In this document: positions 1 through 8,507 of the stretch, piece by piece | How the letters are laid out: each line of letters opens with the position of its first letter | How positions within the stretch are numbered: position 1 is the first letter of the stretch | Assembly (NCBI GenBank): GCA_945861665.1 | Contig: CAMAVS010000011.1 | Coordinates: 1 to 64,000, forward strand | Length of the DNA stretch: 64,000 bases | Reading direction: 5' to 3' | Source: Chitinophaga pinensis | Lineage (GTDB): Bacteria; Bacteroidota; Bacteroidia; UBA4408 | Program-made: the position numbers and the translations under genes | Notes under the pieces: model-generated | The model's database searches: none | What the model saw: only the letters and a program-made list of their open reading frames with translations | What the model was told of the DNA's origin: nothing

Positions 1-181
1 TATTTTCCAATTCTTTAATTCTTGATTTTAATTGTTTTACTGTCCAATTTTGAATTATAATCAAACTGAAAAGTCCAATTGACAAAATTAGGCTACCATA
101 AGATAAATGCATCACTTTCATAATAGCACCTATCATAACAATTAAAGTACCTAATCCTAATAATATATCTTCTTTTTTCAT
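1..181 (-). CDS. Small membrane protein, C-terminally truncated by window edge
   Basis: Read by eye: minus-strand ATG at 181 gives MKKEDILLGLGTLIVMIGAIMKVMHLSYGSLILSIGLFSLIIIQNWTVKQLKSRIKELEN..., open to the window start; hydrophobic segments then a charged coiled tail. Confidence 0.6.
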   Translation of the reverse strand, partial: MKKEDILLGLGTLIVMIGAIMKVMHLSYGSLILSIGLFSLIIIQNWTVKQLKSRIKELEN

Positions 182-237
182 ATTGTTTACTTATTTAATT
201 TTCAATTATTTAATGAGTATGGACTTCCATAATGGCA

Positions 238-367
238 TATAACGTTTTCGGGCTTGGCGAAGGTGGCGATTTTTACCACAAATATTGATGCGGAGAACCA
301 ATGTTTGATTAACCACAAATGTGTCTGCGGAGCACTGAACCGCCACTTTTGCCAAACCCGTGTTATA
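238..367 (-). repeat. attC-like foldable element E1 at the 3' end of the restriction-like unit
   Basis: TATAAC...GTTATA termini; imperfect inverted repeat CGGGCTTGGCGAAGGTGGC / GCCACTTTTGCCAAACCCG; about 94% identical to 10327-10456. Confidence 0.75.
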
Positions 368-514
368 GCCAGTGGTTCTTGTCCACCGTCCTTGCAAACC
401 ATTGTCAGTATTGAGTTTCTGTGTCATTGTGTGTCAGCTGTGCGTTGCGTTTTTTATTTTTTTGAAGCGTTAGAAATTTTTAAAAACAATTTTTCTTTTG
501 GGTTGGAAGGGTGA

Positions 515-570
515 AAGCTCTTTTACAATTTTTGGTTAAGCGTTGGTTTGTGCGAATTGTAAATGTGCTT
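515..570. repeat. Hairpin D, TCTT/ATGT internal-loop family
   Basis: AAGC-TCTT-TTACAATT ... AATTGTAA-ATGT-GCTT; right arm overlaps the stop codon of the 569-1297 CDS. Confidence 0.7.
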
Positions 571-1297
571 AAACCTGTGCGTTGATTTTTTGATAATGTT
601 TATTTACAATTTTAAACCAGTCTTTAAATGTCATGCTTTTATATTTGCCTTTGTAAAATTGAGTGCAAACTTCAACTGCCTCTAAAACTTTATTTTTTTT
701 CAGTAGTGGTTTTATTTCAAGAATTAGGGATTTGTCAGTAATGTCAAGCAGTCTATCAGTAATATATTCTGTCAAAGGTTCGCTTACAATGTTTGTTTTT
801 TCATCTTCATTTTCCCCTCTTACTTCTTTAAAAAGAGCTGGGATGTTGTCAAAGAAACTTGTCAAACTAACTCGTTTAAAAATGATAATTTTTTCGCCAT
901 TTGATAGATAACCAGACTTAAATTCATTCGGTTTAACTTTTGTTTGTAATGATTCACGTGAGTATAAAGAAACATTACTCTTTGCGTTCAATCGCTGTTT
1001 AACGTGCTTTGGATTCCAGCAAACCACAGTGTCGTTGTCAACATCATATCCTAGTATGATAAAAGGTATATCTGCTTTAAATATTTTTGAGAAGTGGTCG
1101 CTGTATGGTAACTGAACACGTGTAACATCAGGTGAGTTTTTAAAATATGCAGGTGATAGATTTTTTAGAAATATGAAAAATCGTTTTGTTCCTATTTTAA
1201 TTAGAAATGGATTCCCGTCTTCGTAACTAAAATTCACCAAATCACTCAAGGTTTCAATAAATTTTATCTTTAGTTCTTTTGCTAATATTTTTCTCAT
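569..1297 (-). CDS. Uncharacterised protein, last gene of the restriction-like operon
   Basis: 242-aa ORF 8 bp after the DUF4420 gene; resembles restriction-associated N-terminal domains (...FIFLKNLSPAYF..TRVQLP..IPFIILGYD...VVCWNPKHVKQRLNAKSNVSLYSRES...). Confidence 0.6.
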   Translation of the reverse strand: MRKILAKELKIKFIETLSDLVNFSYEDGNPFLIKIGTKRFFIFLKNLSPAYFKNSPDVTRVQLPYSDHFSKIFKADIPFIILGYDVDNDTVVCWNPKHVKQRLNAKSNVSLYSRESLQTKVKPNEFKSGYLSNGEKIIIFKRVSLTSFFDNIPALFKEVRGENEDEKTNIVSEPLTEYITDRLLDITDKSLILEIKPLLKKNKVLEAVEVCTQFYKGKYKSMTFKDWFKIVNKHYQKINAQV

Positions 1298-1305
1298 ATC
1301 AATAA

Positions 1306-2292
1306 TTACATTTTGAAAAGTGAACTATGAAGAAGCGATTTATTCTTACAAGATTTCACGTCTAGAATATCTGTTAGGTCACAATCAAATCTAACGTTTG
1401 TTATTTGTGTCGGAATACTTACAGAATTAATTGTAGGAACAATTTCACTGTAATAGTATTTTATAGAATCAACAGCAAGTTGATAGTCATAGAATACATC
1501 AAATGATTTCTCAAAATCTTTCCCTAAAGTTTGAGCAATTATTTCATTTATGCGAAAACACAATTCTTTATCCTTTATCCTTGTTTCGATTAATTCAATC
1601 AATCCAAAAATATTTTTGCCAACTCCAGTTTCTACAGCAAAAATAGATGCAATAATTAAATTTGAATTTTCATTTGGATTAAGTTGTTCAATTGAAAAGT
1701 TATGAATTCTTCTGCTTTTTGAAGTGCTTTTTATTTCTAACTTGTCTGAACCATCATTAAAATCAAATTTATCACTTTTAGAGCTATGCCATGCTTGAAT
1801 TAAATAATCGGGGTTTCTTGATTGTTCAATTACTAAAAGTTCAGCCCACAAGCCCTGTATAGTTTTAACTGGTGGATTTGAGAATTTGCTAAACAAGTTT
1901 ATAAGTGTATCCACTTCAATTTTCAAATCTTTTAGCAGAGGTTTATCCGATAGCTTTTTTATAATTAGATAAACTATTTCTAAAAAATATTCTTGTAATT
2001 CAATGGAGTCGGTTTTTAGCGAAATTATACTGTATACATCTTCCTCAATTTTATTTTTAGCGGTTTTCAGTAGGCACTTTCGGTTGAATTGAACTGATAT
2101 AAATTCAAGGTTGCTGTCTATTGATTTCACATTTGCTGAATCTGCACATTTAATAAAAAACATTGGTTGCTCGTTTTGAGAAATACCAATCTTATGATTT
2201 TTGATTAATGGCAACGAACCAACTTTAAAACTGTCGCCATTAACTGACGATTGTTTTTTAAGTTCTAGGAATATTTTAAAAATTGAGTCCAT
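1306..2292 (-). CDS. DUF4420-type PD-(D/E)XK motif protein
   Basis: KFDFNDGSDKLEIKSTSKSRRIH matches a PD-(D/E)XK core; more likely start MDSIFKIF at 2292 (TAA-A-ATG junction with the Z1 gene) rather than 2325. Confidence 0.8.
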   Translation of the reverse strand: MDSIFKIFLELKKQSSVNGDSFKVGSLPLIKNHKIGISQNEQPMFFIKCADSANVKSIDSNLEFISVQFNRKCLLKTAKNKIEEDVYSIISLKTDSIELQEYFLEIVYLIIKKLSDKPLLKDLKIEVDTLINLFSKFSNPPVKTIQGLWAELLVIEQSRNPDYLIQAWHSSKSDKFDFNDGSDKLEIKSTSKSRRIHNFSIEQLNPNENSNLIIASIFAVETGVGKNIFGLIELIETRIKDKELCFRINEIIAQTLGKDFEKSFDVFYDYQLAVDSIKYYYSEIVPTINSVSIPTQITNVRFDCDLTDILDVKSCKNKSLLHSSLFKM

Positions 2293-2293
2293 T

Positions 2294-4465
2294 TTACTTT
2301 TTGATACCAACAAATGAATGAGCAAAATCTTCGGGGTAATAAATACCTAAAGTGTATAATACTTGACCGCCCCATTTAACAGAAAGTGTATCACCTTTGA
2401 TTCTTATTTTATGAATTTGTATACAAAGCGAATCCTCAAACTTGATTCCCTTATCTCCAGGATATACTTCAAACCCTTTTGGGTCTGGACCTGAAAAAAT
2501 ATTGTTTATCTTCAAATTTCCTTTGTCATCTATCAAACTTCTATTTCTACCTTCTGCTACGCCAAAACTCATTTCAAACACGTAGGCTTCTTTTATACCT
2601 TTATTGTCAGCTAAGTATCTTAAATACTGAATAGTTGAGGATTTACGCAAAGCATCAGGCATATTGGCTATTTTGAAATCCTTTAAAAATTCGATTACTT
2701 TTCTTATTTCAAGTTTTACATATCTATGATTTCGGTCGTTTGTTCTATAATCTTTGAAATTTTTAAATGATTGTGAATTCAGAAATTCAGAAACAAAAGA
2801 ATAGTTTTCTTGAATGTGTTGCAAAGCATTTAATTGCCTCCAACCGTTCATTTTTTGTTTTATCAATTCCGATGATAAAATGTTATTTCTCGTTGGATTC
2901 ATTGCACTACTTAAAACTAACAACTGCTCAAGTTGTGCAAGTGTATTTTCTTTCAGCATAGTTCGCATGATTTCCTCATGCTCTACATACTCTCTATATT
3001 CAATAATAGAATCATTTGGAAGAAAAACTCTACAACTTTCAAGATAGTTTAGTTTGTAACCAAAAAACCTACATCGTTGTTGTATTGTGTCTGCATTTGA
3101 TTTGCCTATGCTATATCGAGGCATATATGAAACAGACAATCCTTCTACTGTATAGCCTCTATTTAGCATGTCAGCACCAACTAAAATATGAGATGATGCG
3201 TTGCTCCAATCAATTTCTCTTGAACCTTGTATTACCAGTTCCATGTTTGTATCAAGTATTGCTTGCAATACTTCTTGAATCACTAAATCAAAACTTGGAG
3301 GATTGTCAATTCTTCTAACTGCTTCAATATAATTTTCTTTAAATTCTTTCACTAGCTCAATTTTACTTGGGTCAGTATCAGTTAGATTTAGCCTTTCCGC
3401 CCAAACCCCAATTAGTTTTTTAACCCAATCATAAAATTGCTTACTTGCATCTTGCTCCCTATCTGCATGAATCATCATCGAAAGAAAATTTTCTTTCCCT
3501 TCGATGTTCACAGTAATTGCAACACCCATTAAAAACAATTGTAAAGCATCTATTAAACTTTGAGGACATTCTGCAAGTTGATTATGTTTATGATGATATA
3601 CTTCTGTATCAGGAATTGTAATTATTAGGTCTGTGTTATCCTCAAAAAATGTTTTACCACCAGTGTAAGACTTCCCAGGAGTTAATACCACATGAAATTT
3701 TGGGGAAAGTAAATCCATAATGTTTATCAATAATGGACCTTGAGGTGTTGCCGTATATTGAATATATGAATGATTTGAAAGCGATGCTCTTAAATTAAGA
3801 ATACTTGAATATGTCGAACTAAATTCATCATCTTCCCAATCTTCTGTTTTGCTATTCTTTCTTGCATAAGTATTTAAACTTGCTTGGTCAGCTTCATCAT
3901 CAATTATTAAAACACCATTGTTTCCTAATTCTTCACTTACTTCAGCTGTTTTGAATATTTTGGTTAGTTCTTCAATGTGCTTGTAATGCTTTAATACAGT
4001 TATCAGAATAGCTGGCTTATGATTTAACCTTAATGCACTTTGGATTTTACCATGAACATTATCAATAACGGATGGGCTTTGGTAAACTTTAAAAAATCTT
4101 GCATTGTCGCCATCTGTATGAAGGTCTTTTTTCAAACGTTTTGTCGTTTGCTCTAGCAAATTCACCTTTATTCCTGCAAAATAAATTACAATGCGGAAAC
4201 CATTGTCAAGAGCTAATGCAGTTAATGTTGTAAATGACATTGTCTTACCACTTTGAACATACCCAATAGCAATACCTGTTGTACTACCGATTGTGTTTAC
4301 AGGGTTAACGCATTGCGAAAGAATTTCTGTTGTTTCATTTATCAGATTATCTCTTTCGTCAGAATCCAGTTTTGTTAAACGGCTTATCAAATCTCTTGTT
4401 CTCGAACCTTCTGCAATTTGAAAGTTTGAAACAGTGGGTTGGATTATTCTAATTGTTTCACTCAT
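2294..4465 (-). CDS. Z1 domain-containing ATPase/helicase-like protein
   Basis: Walker A GYVQSGKT, Walker B VLIIDDEAD, YTATPQ, HILVGADMLNRGYTVEGL motifs of the Z1 family. Confidence 0.9.
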   Translation of the reverse strand: MSETIRIIQPTVSNFQIAEGSRTRDLISRLTKLDSDERDNLINETTEILSQCVNPVNTIGSTTGIAIGYVQSGKTMSFTTLTALALDNGFRIVIYFAGIKVNLLEQTTKRLKKDLHTDGDNARFFKVYQSPSVIDNVHGKIQSALRLNHKPAILITVLKHYKHIEELTKIFKTAEVSEELGNNGVLIIDDEADQASLNTYARKNSKTEDWEDDEFSSTYSSILNLRASLSNHSYIQYTATPQGPLLINIMDLLSPKFHVVLTPGKSYTGGKTFFEDNTDLIITIPDTEVYHHKHNQLAECPQSLIDALQLFLMGVAITVNIEGKENFLSMMIHADREQDASKQFYDWVKKLIGVWAERLNLTDTDPSKIELVKEFKENYIEAVRRIDNPPSFDLVIQEVLQAILDTNMELVIQGSREIDWSNASSHILVGADMLNRGYTVEGLSVSYMPRYSIGKSNADTIQQRCRFFGYKLNYLESCRVFLPNDSIIEYREYVEHEEIMRTMLKENTLAQLEQLLVLSSAMNPTRNNILSSELIKQKMNGWRQLNALQHIQENYSFVSEFLNSQSFKNFKDYRTNDRNHRYVKLEIRKVIEFLKDFKIANMPDALRKSSTIQYLRYLADNKGIKEAYVFEMSFGVAEGRNRSLIDDKGNLKINNIFSGPDPKGFEVYPGDKGIKFEDSLCIQIHKIRIKGDTLSVKWGGQVLYTLGIYYPEDFAHSFVGIKK

Positions 4466-4468
4466 AGC

Positions 4469-6004
4469 TTAAATATTTCTTAGAAAATGATTAAAATTAA
4501 TTCTAACATTTCCAGCATGTTTGGTGCCTTGTGAAGGTGACTTTAATTCTGCTAAAACTAACGAACGAATGATAGAAATAATGGGCTGATAATCTTGCTC
4601 CTTTTTGAATTGCTCAAAACGCATAAAAAATGGATGGGCAAGATTTATTTTGTAGAGTATTTTTTTAGTAAATAATTCATCATCTTCTTGCTCCATAGAA
4701 TAGAGTATAGGCAAATTGGGCTCGGTAATAAGTTCTAATTTAAGTTTAAACTTTTCATTATCAAAATCAAAAAAATCCTCATACGAATCAATTGCCACAG
4801 ATTTTTTTAATATTCTTTCATTTTGCGTTGCTATTTCTTTACTAACGATTTCTTTGAGTGATGTTTCGACATTTTCTTTTAAATTAGATTCTTTTGTTAG
4901 CTTTCTTAAATTATTTATAATTTTTTTTGCAACCTGTTTATTATTCTCTTGTGTCTTTGGTTTTATATATTTTTCTGCCTGTGTGTACAGATCAAAATTC
5001 TTGAAAGAAATTTCTGATTGTAAAGCTTCCATTAGAGCATCCAAATCTTCCTGCTCTTGAAAACTGCCTTTATTGAAACTTACCGAAAATCCTTCTAATT
5101 CTAACTCACCAAAAATCCTTTTGTGTCTTGGAGAGCCGACTTGTCCACAAAGGACTTTTGGTTTATACTTTTCATCGTGACTCCCCTCAATAACTCTTCC
5201 TCTTCGAAATAACGACAATCCATTCACTTCACTTGTACTCATTGTATTTAAAATCCCAATGAAGCCATTTACCTTATAAATTCCTGAAGAGAAATTTATT
5301 TCTTTTTTCCAAAGAATTGATTTACCGTTTGGGTTATTATAGACAGGCGCATTTAAAATTTCCGGCTCGTCATAAACTAATTCTTCATTATTAATAAACA
5401 ACTTCATTTCTCCTTTTCTAATAAACTTCCGATATATGCTTGCTAAATGCTTCTTGATTTTATCTAATTGGTGATTTGAGGGTGCGTTTTTGGTAAGTTT
5501 TGAAAGAGTCAAAACTGTATAATGCTCATTAACATCAACTGTTTTACTTTTTATTGGCAATTCTTCTAGCTTATTTTCCTTTACATCCTTTAAATCAAAA
5601 TTGACAAATCTTTCAATATTTTCTCCTAGAGCCTTTGTTCTTAAACTCCAGGATTTTGATAGCCAATTTGAAGAAGTCTTTAAACCCATTCCAAACTCAT
5701 TTAATCCGCTAACATCTGAATGTGTATTTGCTACTTCTAGGGCACGTACAATATTTACAGAATCTATTCCAGCTGCATTATCTGAAATTATAATCAGATC
5801 GTTCTCTTTATCAAGAGTAATTCGAACTTCTAACGTATATTTTCCGTGATGCGTTTTTTTAAGCAAAGATTTATTGCTGTGATAACTTTGCCAAGCATTA
5901 TCAACGTACTCACCAATAACATTCCAAATTTTATTGCTAAAATTTTCAAATTGCCCATAAAAATCGGGTTTGAATTTGATAGATACTTTATTAATTTTTT
6001 CCAT
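4469..6004 (-). CDS. GHKL (MORC/MutL-like) ATPase
   Basis: GEYVDNAWQS, ISDNAAGID, NEFGMGLKTSS motifs of the HSP90-like ATPase fold; next to Z1 and C5 methyltransferase. Confidence 0.85.
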   Translation of the reverse strand: MEKINKVSIKFKPDFYGQFENFSNKIWNVIGEYVDNAWQSYHSNKSLLKKTHHGKYTLEVRITLDKENDLIIISDNAAGIDSVNIVRALEVANTHSDVSGLNEFGMGLKTSSNWLSKSWSLRTKALGENIERFVNFDLKDVKENKLEELPIKSKTVDVNEHYTVLTLSKLTKNAPSNHQLDKIKKHLASIYRKFIRKGEMKLFINNEELVYDEPEILNAPVYNNPNGKSILWKKEINFSSGIYKVNGFIGILNTMSTSEVNGLSLFRRGRVIEGSHDEKYKPKVLCGQVGSPRHKRIFGELELEGFSVSFNKGSFQEQEDLDALMEALQSEISFKNFDLYTQAEKYIKPKTQENNKQVAKKIINNLRKLTKESNLKENVETSLKEIVSKEIATQNERILKKSVAIDSYEDFFDFDNEKFKLKLELITEPNLPILYSMEQEDDELFTKKILYKINLAHPFFMRFEQFKKEQDYQPIISIIRSLVLAELKSPSQGTKHAGNVRINFNHFLRNI

Positions 6005-6011
6005 TATAATT

Positions 6012-7316
6012 CTATTTCAGTAAATTTTTAGCTATATTTTTTACAACACAAACATTTACAGCATTTCCAAATGCACGGAAGGCCTTTGCCGTAGTGCTTG
6101 GCAATTCTTTGAGTTCCTCCATACACTGTAGTTTTGAAGCCTCTCTTGGCGTCATATATCTGCCGAGCCAAGGAAAAATTGGAATTTGAGTTGATGTTAA
6201 AACTAAGGCAGGAGAAAAATCAGGTATCTTTACTCTAATACCCGAAGGCCTAAATTGTAAAATCTTGTCATTAATTACCAAAGGGATTTTATTACCACAA
6301 TTCCATTCAAATTTTTGGTGACTGTTTTCAAAATCAAGAATTTTTGGAATCCAATTGTCTAGCCATTTTTTATGTTTCAAATAAAATTCTCTGTTAGCTC
6401 TGATGTAATATTTTTTCCAGTGAGGAAATTCTTTCTGGTCAATCTGAGAATAGATTGGCAAGCATTCAAGCACTTCATCAAAGGAATGTCCTTTGATTTT
6501 TTTACCGAACTTTCCTTTGTGTTTTTTTAATTCATCTATTGAAAGTTTGATTGGGGCTTTATTTTCGTAAGGATAAGTTGCTCCAAACTCCATTGCCCAA
6601 ATTGGAAATCTCGGCACTTCTTCGCTTTTAAGATTGTCTAAAAACTCTTGCCAAACTTTAAGGTGATTTAAAGAATCGGGTTTTATTCCAGTATATTCTT
6701 TTGGTTTTTTTTCAATAATTGATTTTATTGAAAGTGTTCCTTTAAAATCACCTTCTGGCAATTCATAATTTTTTAAACCTCCTTTAGATTTTAATCGGCA
6801 CACAATGTATATTCTTGAACGATGTTGAGGAACACCGAACTTATGAGGTGAAATAACTTTTTCCTTTACTTCATATTTTATAGAAAGTTTATCAAAAATA
6901 TACTGCCAAGTGTTACCCTCGTCATGCCCTTTGAGATTTGGAACATTTTCTAAAAAAATGAACTCGGGTTTGTGTAAATCTGCAATTTCCATTATACGAT
7001 TAAAGAAGTTTCCATTATTTAAATCCTCTAGCCCGTTTTGTTTACCAGCTTTAGAAAATGGTTGACAAGGAAACCCAGCACATATTATGTCGTGTTTAGG
7101 AATGTCTTTAACTTCTACAGCATTTATATCTCCAGTACACTGGATACCATGATTAATTTTATATAACTTCCTTAGGTCATCATTTATCTCACTTGCAAAA
7201 ACACATTTGTGGCCTAAACTATGCAATGCAATATGGAAACCACCAAGACCTGCGAATAAATCTATAAATGTTAGGCTTCTTTCTTTTTTAATTTCCATTT
7301 CTCTTTTTCTGCTCAC
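6012..7316 (-). CDS. dcm: DNA (cytosine-5-)-methyltransferase
   Basis: FIDLFAGLGGFH, GFPCQPFSKAG, FLENVPN, RAFGNAVNVCVV motifs. Confidence 0.95.
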   Translation of the reverse strand: MSRKREMEIKKERSLTFIDLFAGLGGFHIALHSLGHKCVFASEINDDLRKLYKINHGIQCTGDINAVEVKDIPKHDIICAGFPCQPFSKAGKQNGLEDLNNGNFFNRIMEIADLHKPEFIFLENVPNLKGHDEGNTWQYIFDKLSIKYEVKEKVISPHKFGVPQHRSRIYIVCRLKSKGGLKNYELPEGDFKGTLSIKSIIEKKPKEYTGIKPDSLNHLKVWQEFLDNLKSEEVPRFPIWAMEFGATYPYENKAPIKLSIDELKKHKGKFGKKIKGHSFDEVLECLPIYSQIDQKEFPHWKKYYIRANREFYLKHKKWLDNWIPKILDFENSHQKFEWNCGNKIPLVINDKILQFRPSGIRVKIPDFSPALVLTSTQIPIFPWLGRYMTPREASKLQCMEELKELPSTTAKAFRAFGNAVNVCVVKNIAKNLLK

Positions 7317-7352
7317 TTTTATTTTCTTGTATTGATAAAACTATTTTGTGAT

Positions 7353-7592
7353 TCATCTTTCTATTACCTTAAATTCATAATCCAAAAAAATTGAAAACCG
7401 AACTAAGTAATCAACTGTAATTCCAAATTTTCCATTTTCAATTTTTGAAATGGTAGAACGGTTTATGTCCATTTTTTCTGCCAGCTGTTCTTGGCTGTAT
7501 CCTCTTTTCTCACGAACAATTCTAATCTTGTCACCAAGTTTTAGTCGGTAATCTTTAATTTGTTCTTCTGTTGCTGATAATTCTGCTTTCAT
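7353..7592 (-). CDS. XRE-family helix-turn-helix regulator (controller-like)
   Basis: REKRGYSQEQLAEKMDINRSTISKIENGKFGITVDYLVRF. Confidence 0.9.
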   Translation of the reverse strand: MKAELSATEEQIKDYRLKLGDKIRIVREKRGYSQEQLAEKMDINRSTISKIENGKFGITVDYLVRFSIFLDYEFKVIER

Positions 7593-7603
7593 AGAATTGC
7601 TTG

Positions 7604-8002
7604 TTAATTCACAAAAAGAGTTCCTGTGTGTTCTTTACCGTTTTCGTCTTCAATTGTCAGATAAACATTTGTTTCAACTCCTTTAACCCCTTTGGTCAAG
7701 TCAAGCATAATTTTCTGTTCACTTACTTTTACAACTTTTCCAGTTGCTTGTGAATAGTCCGCTTTGTTGATAGTTACATTGTGTCCAACAAGGTCAGCAG
7801 TGTCAACCTCTACAACTTCGAGGTCGTCTAATTTTACTGTGTTAATGGGAGGGAAGGAAAGTCCTGTATTTAATGCTTTGATGTCAGCCCTTGGTCTTTC
7901 ATCGTCTTCGATAATTTCTAAAACAACGTAAAGTTGGTTGGGGTTTTCGTCTGGTAGCGGTGTATGAAACTTTGCTACTTGTCCAATTTTGTTTGGTCTC
8001 AT
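7604..8002 (-). CDS. Uncharacterised 132-aa protein, first gene of the restriction-like operon
   Basis: Intact ORF 11 bp upstream of the HTH gene, same strand; no recognised motif. Confidence 0.65.
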   Translation of the reverse strand: MRPNKIGQVAKFHTPLPDENPNQLYVVLEIIEDDERPRADIKALNTGLSFPPINTVKLDDLEVVEVDTADLVGHNVTINKADYSQATGKVVKVSEQKIMLDLTKGVKGVETNVYLTIEDENGKEHTGTLFVN

Positions 8003-8161
8003 TTGTCTATGTGCAGAATTTATAGCGTTGCCCCCGCTGTTAAATTATTTAGTGCGTCAAAGATATAAATTTCACTTTTAAAAGGTGCAATATATTGAAC
8101 ATATTTTTCAACATGTTATTCTTGTCAAGTTTATTATCGTTATAGGTGCGTTGGCTAAAAA

Positions 8162-8224
8162 GTGGCTCTTTTGGTTTTGCCGAAGGGCTTGCTTTGTGTG
8201 TCGGGGCAAAACCAAATGTGCCAC
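8162..8224. repeat. Hairpin A, TCTT/ATGT internal-loop family
   Basis: GTGGC-TCTT-TTGGTTTTGCC ... GGCAAAACCAA-ATGT-GCCAC, 5+11 bp perfect stems. Confidence 0.8.
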
Positions 8225-8431
8225 TTGTGCGGCTGGCTAAAATTGTTTTTAAAGAAGTGCGGTGGGAAAAAAAATAAAAAACATTGGGTCGGCTTGAGTG
8301 TCGGAGTACTCGCTTTCCAATTTCAATATGGTCTGTATGTTTTTGGTCACCTGTCAAAATGGTTTGTCTTTGTTTTAATGTTTAAATTTTAGTCGGTTTG
8401 TCGTCTTTGGAACGGTCGTCCTACCATTGGC

Positions 8432-8507
8432 TATAACGGTTTGCGTGTAGGCGATGTTGCCTTGTGTTGCGCCTGCGGCAAGGCAATATTGCTTACACGC
8501 TGTTATG
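8432..8507 (-). repeat. attC-like foldable element E2 at the 3' end of the DUF262 unit
   Basis: TATAACGGTTTGCGTGTAGGCGATGTTGCCTTG ... CAAGGCAATATTGCTTACACGCTGTTATG; near-complete stem, loop TGTTGCGCCTGCGG. Confidence 0.8.

Larger units (their letters stand above)
243..8436 (-). mobile_element. Putative integron-like cassette 3 (restriction-like operon, about 8.2 kb)
   Basis: Begins (minus strand) GTTATAGCCAATGGT at 8437 and its terminal element E1 begins with the reverse complement GGCTATAAC (+ strand GTTATAGCCAGTGGT at 362); 14/15 bases match. Confidence 0.55.

Noticed and set aside
202-514. ORFs over E1 (66, 73, 86 aa)
   Set aside because: Translation of the repeat element itself; no independent coding evidence.
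8049-8392. ORFs over hairpin A (102 aa minus, 76 aa plus)
   Set aside because: Overlap the inverted repeat and intergenic region; composition not protein-like.
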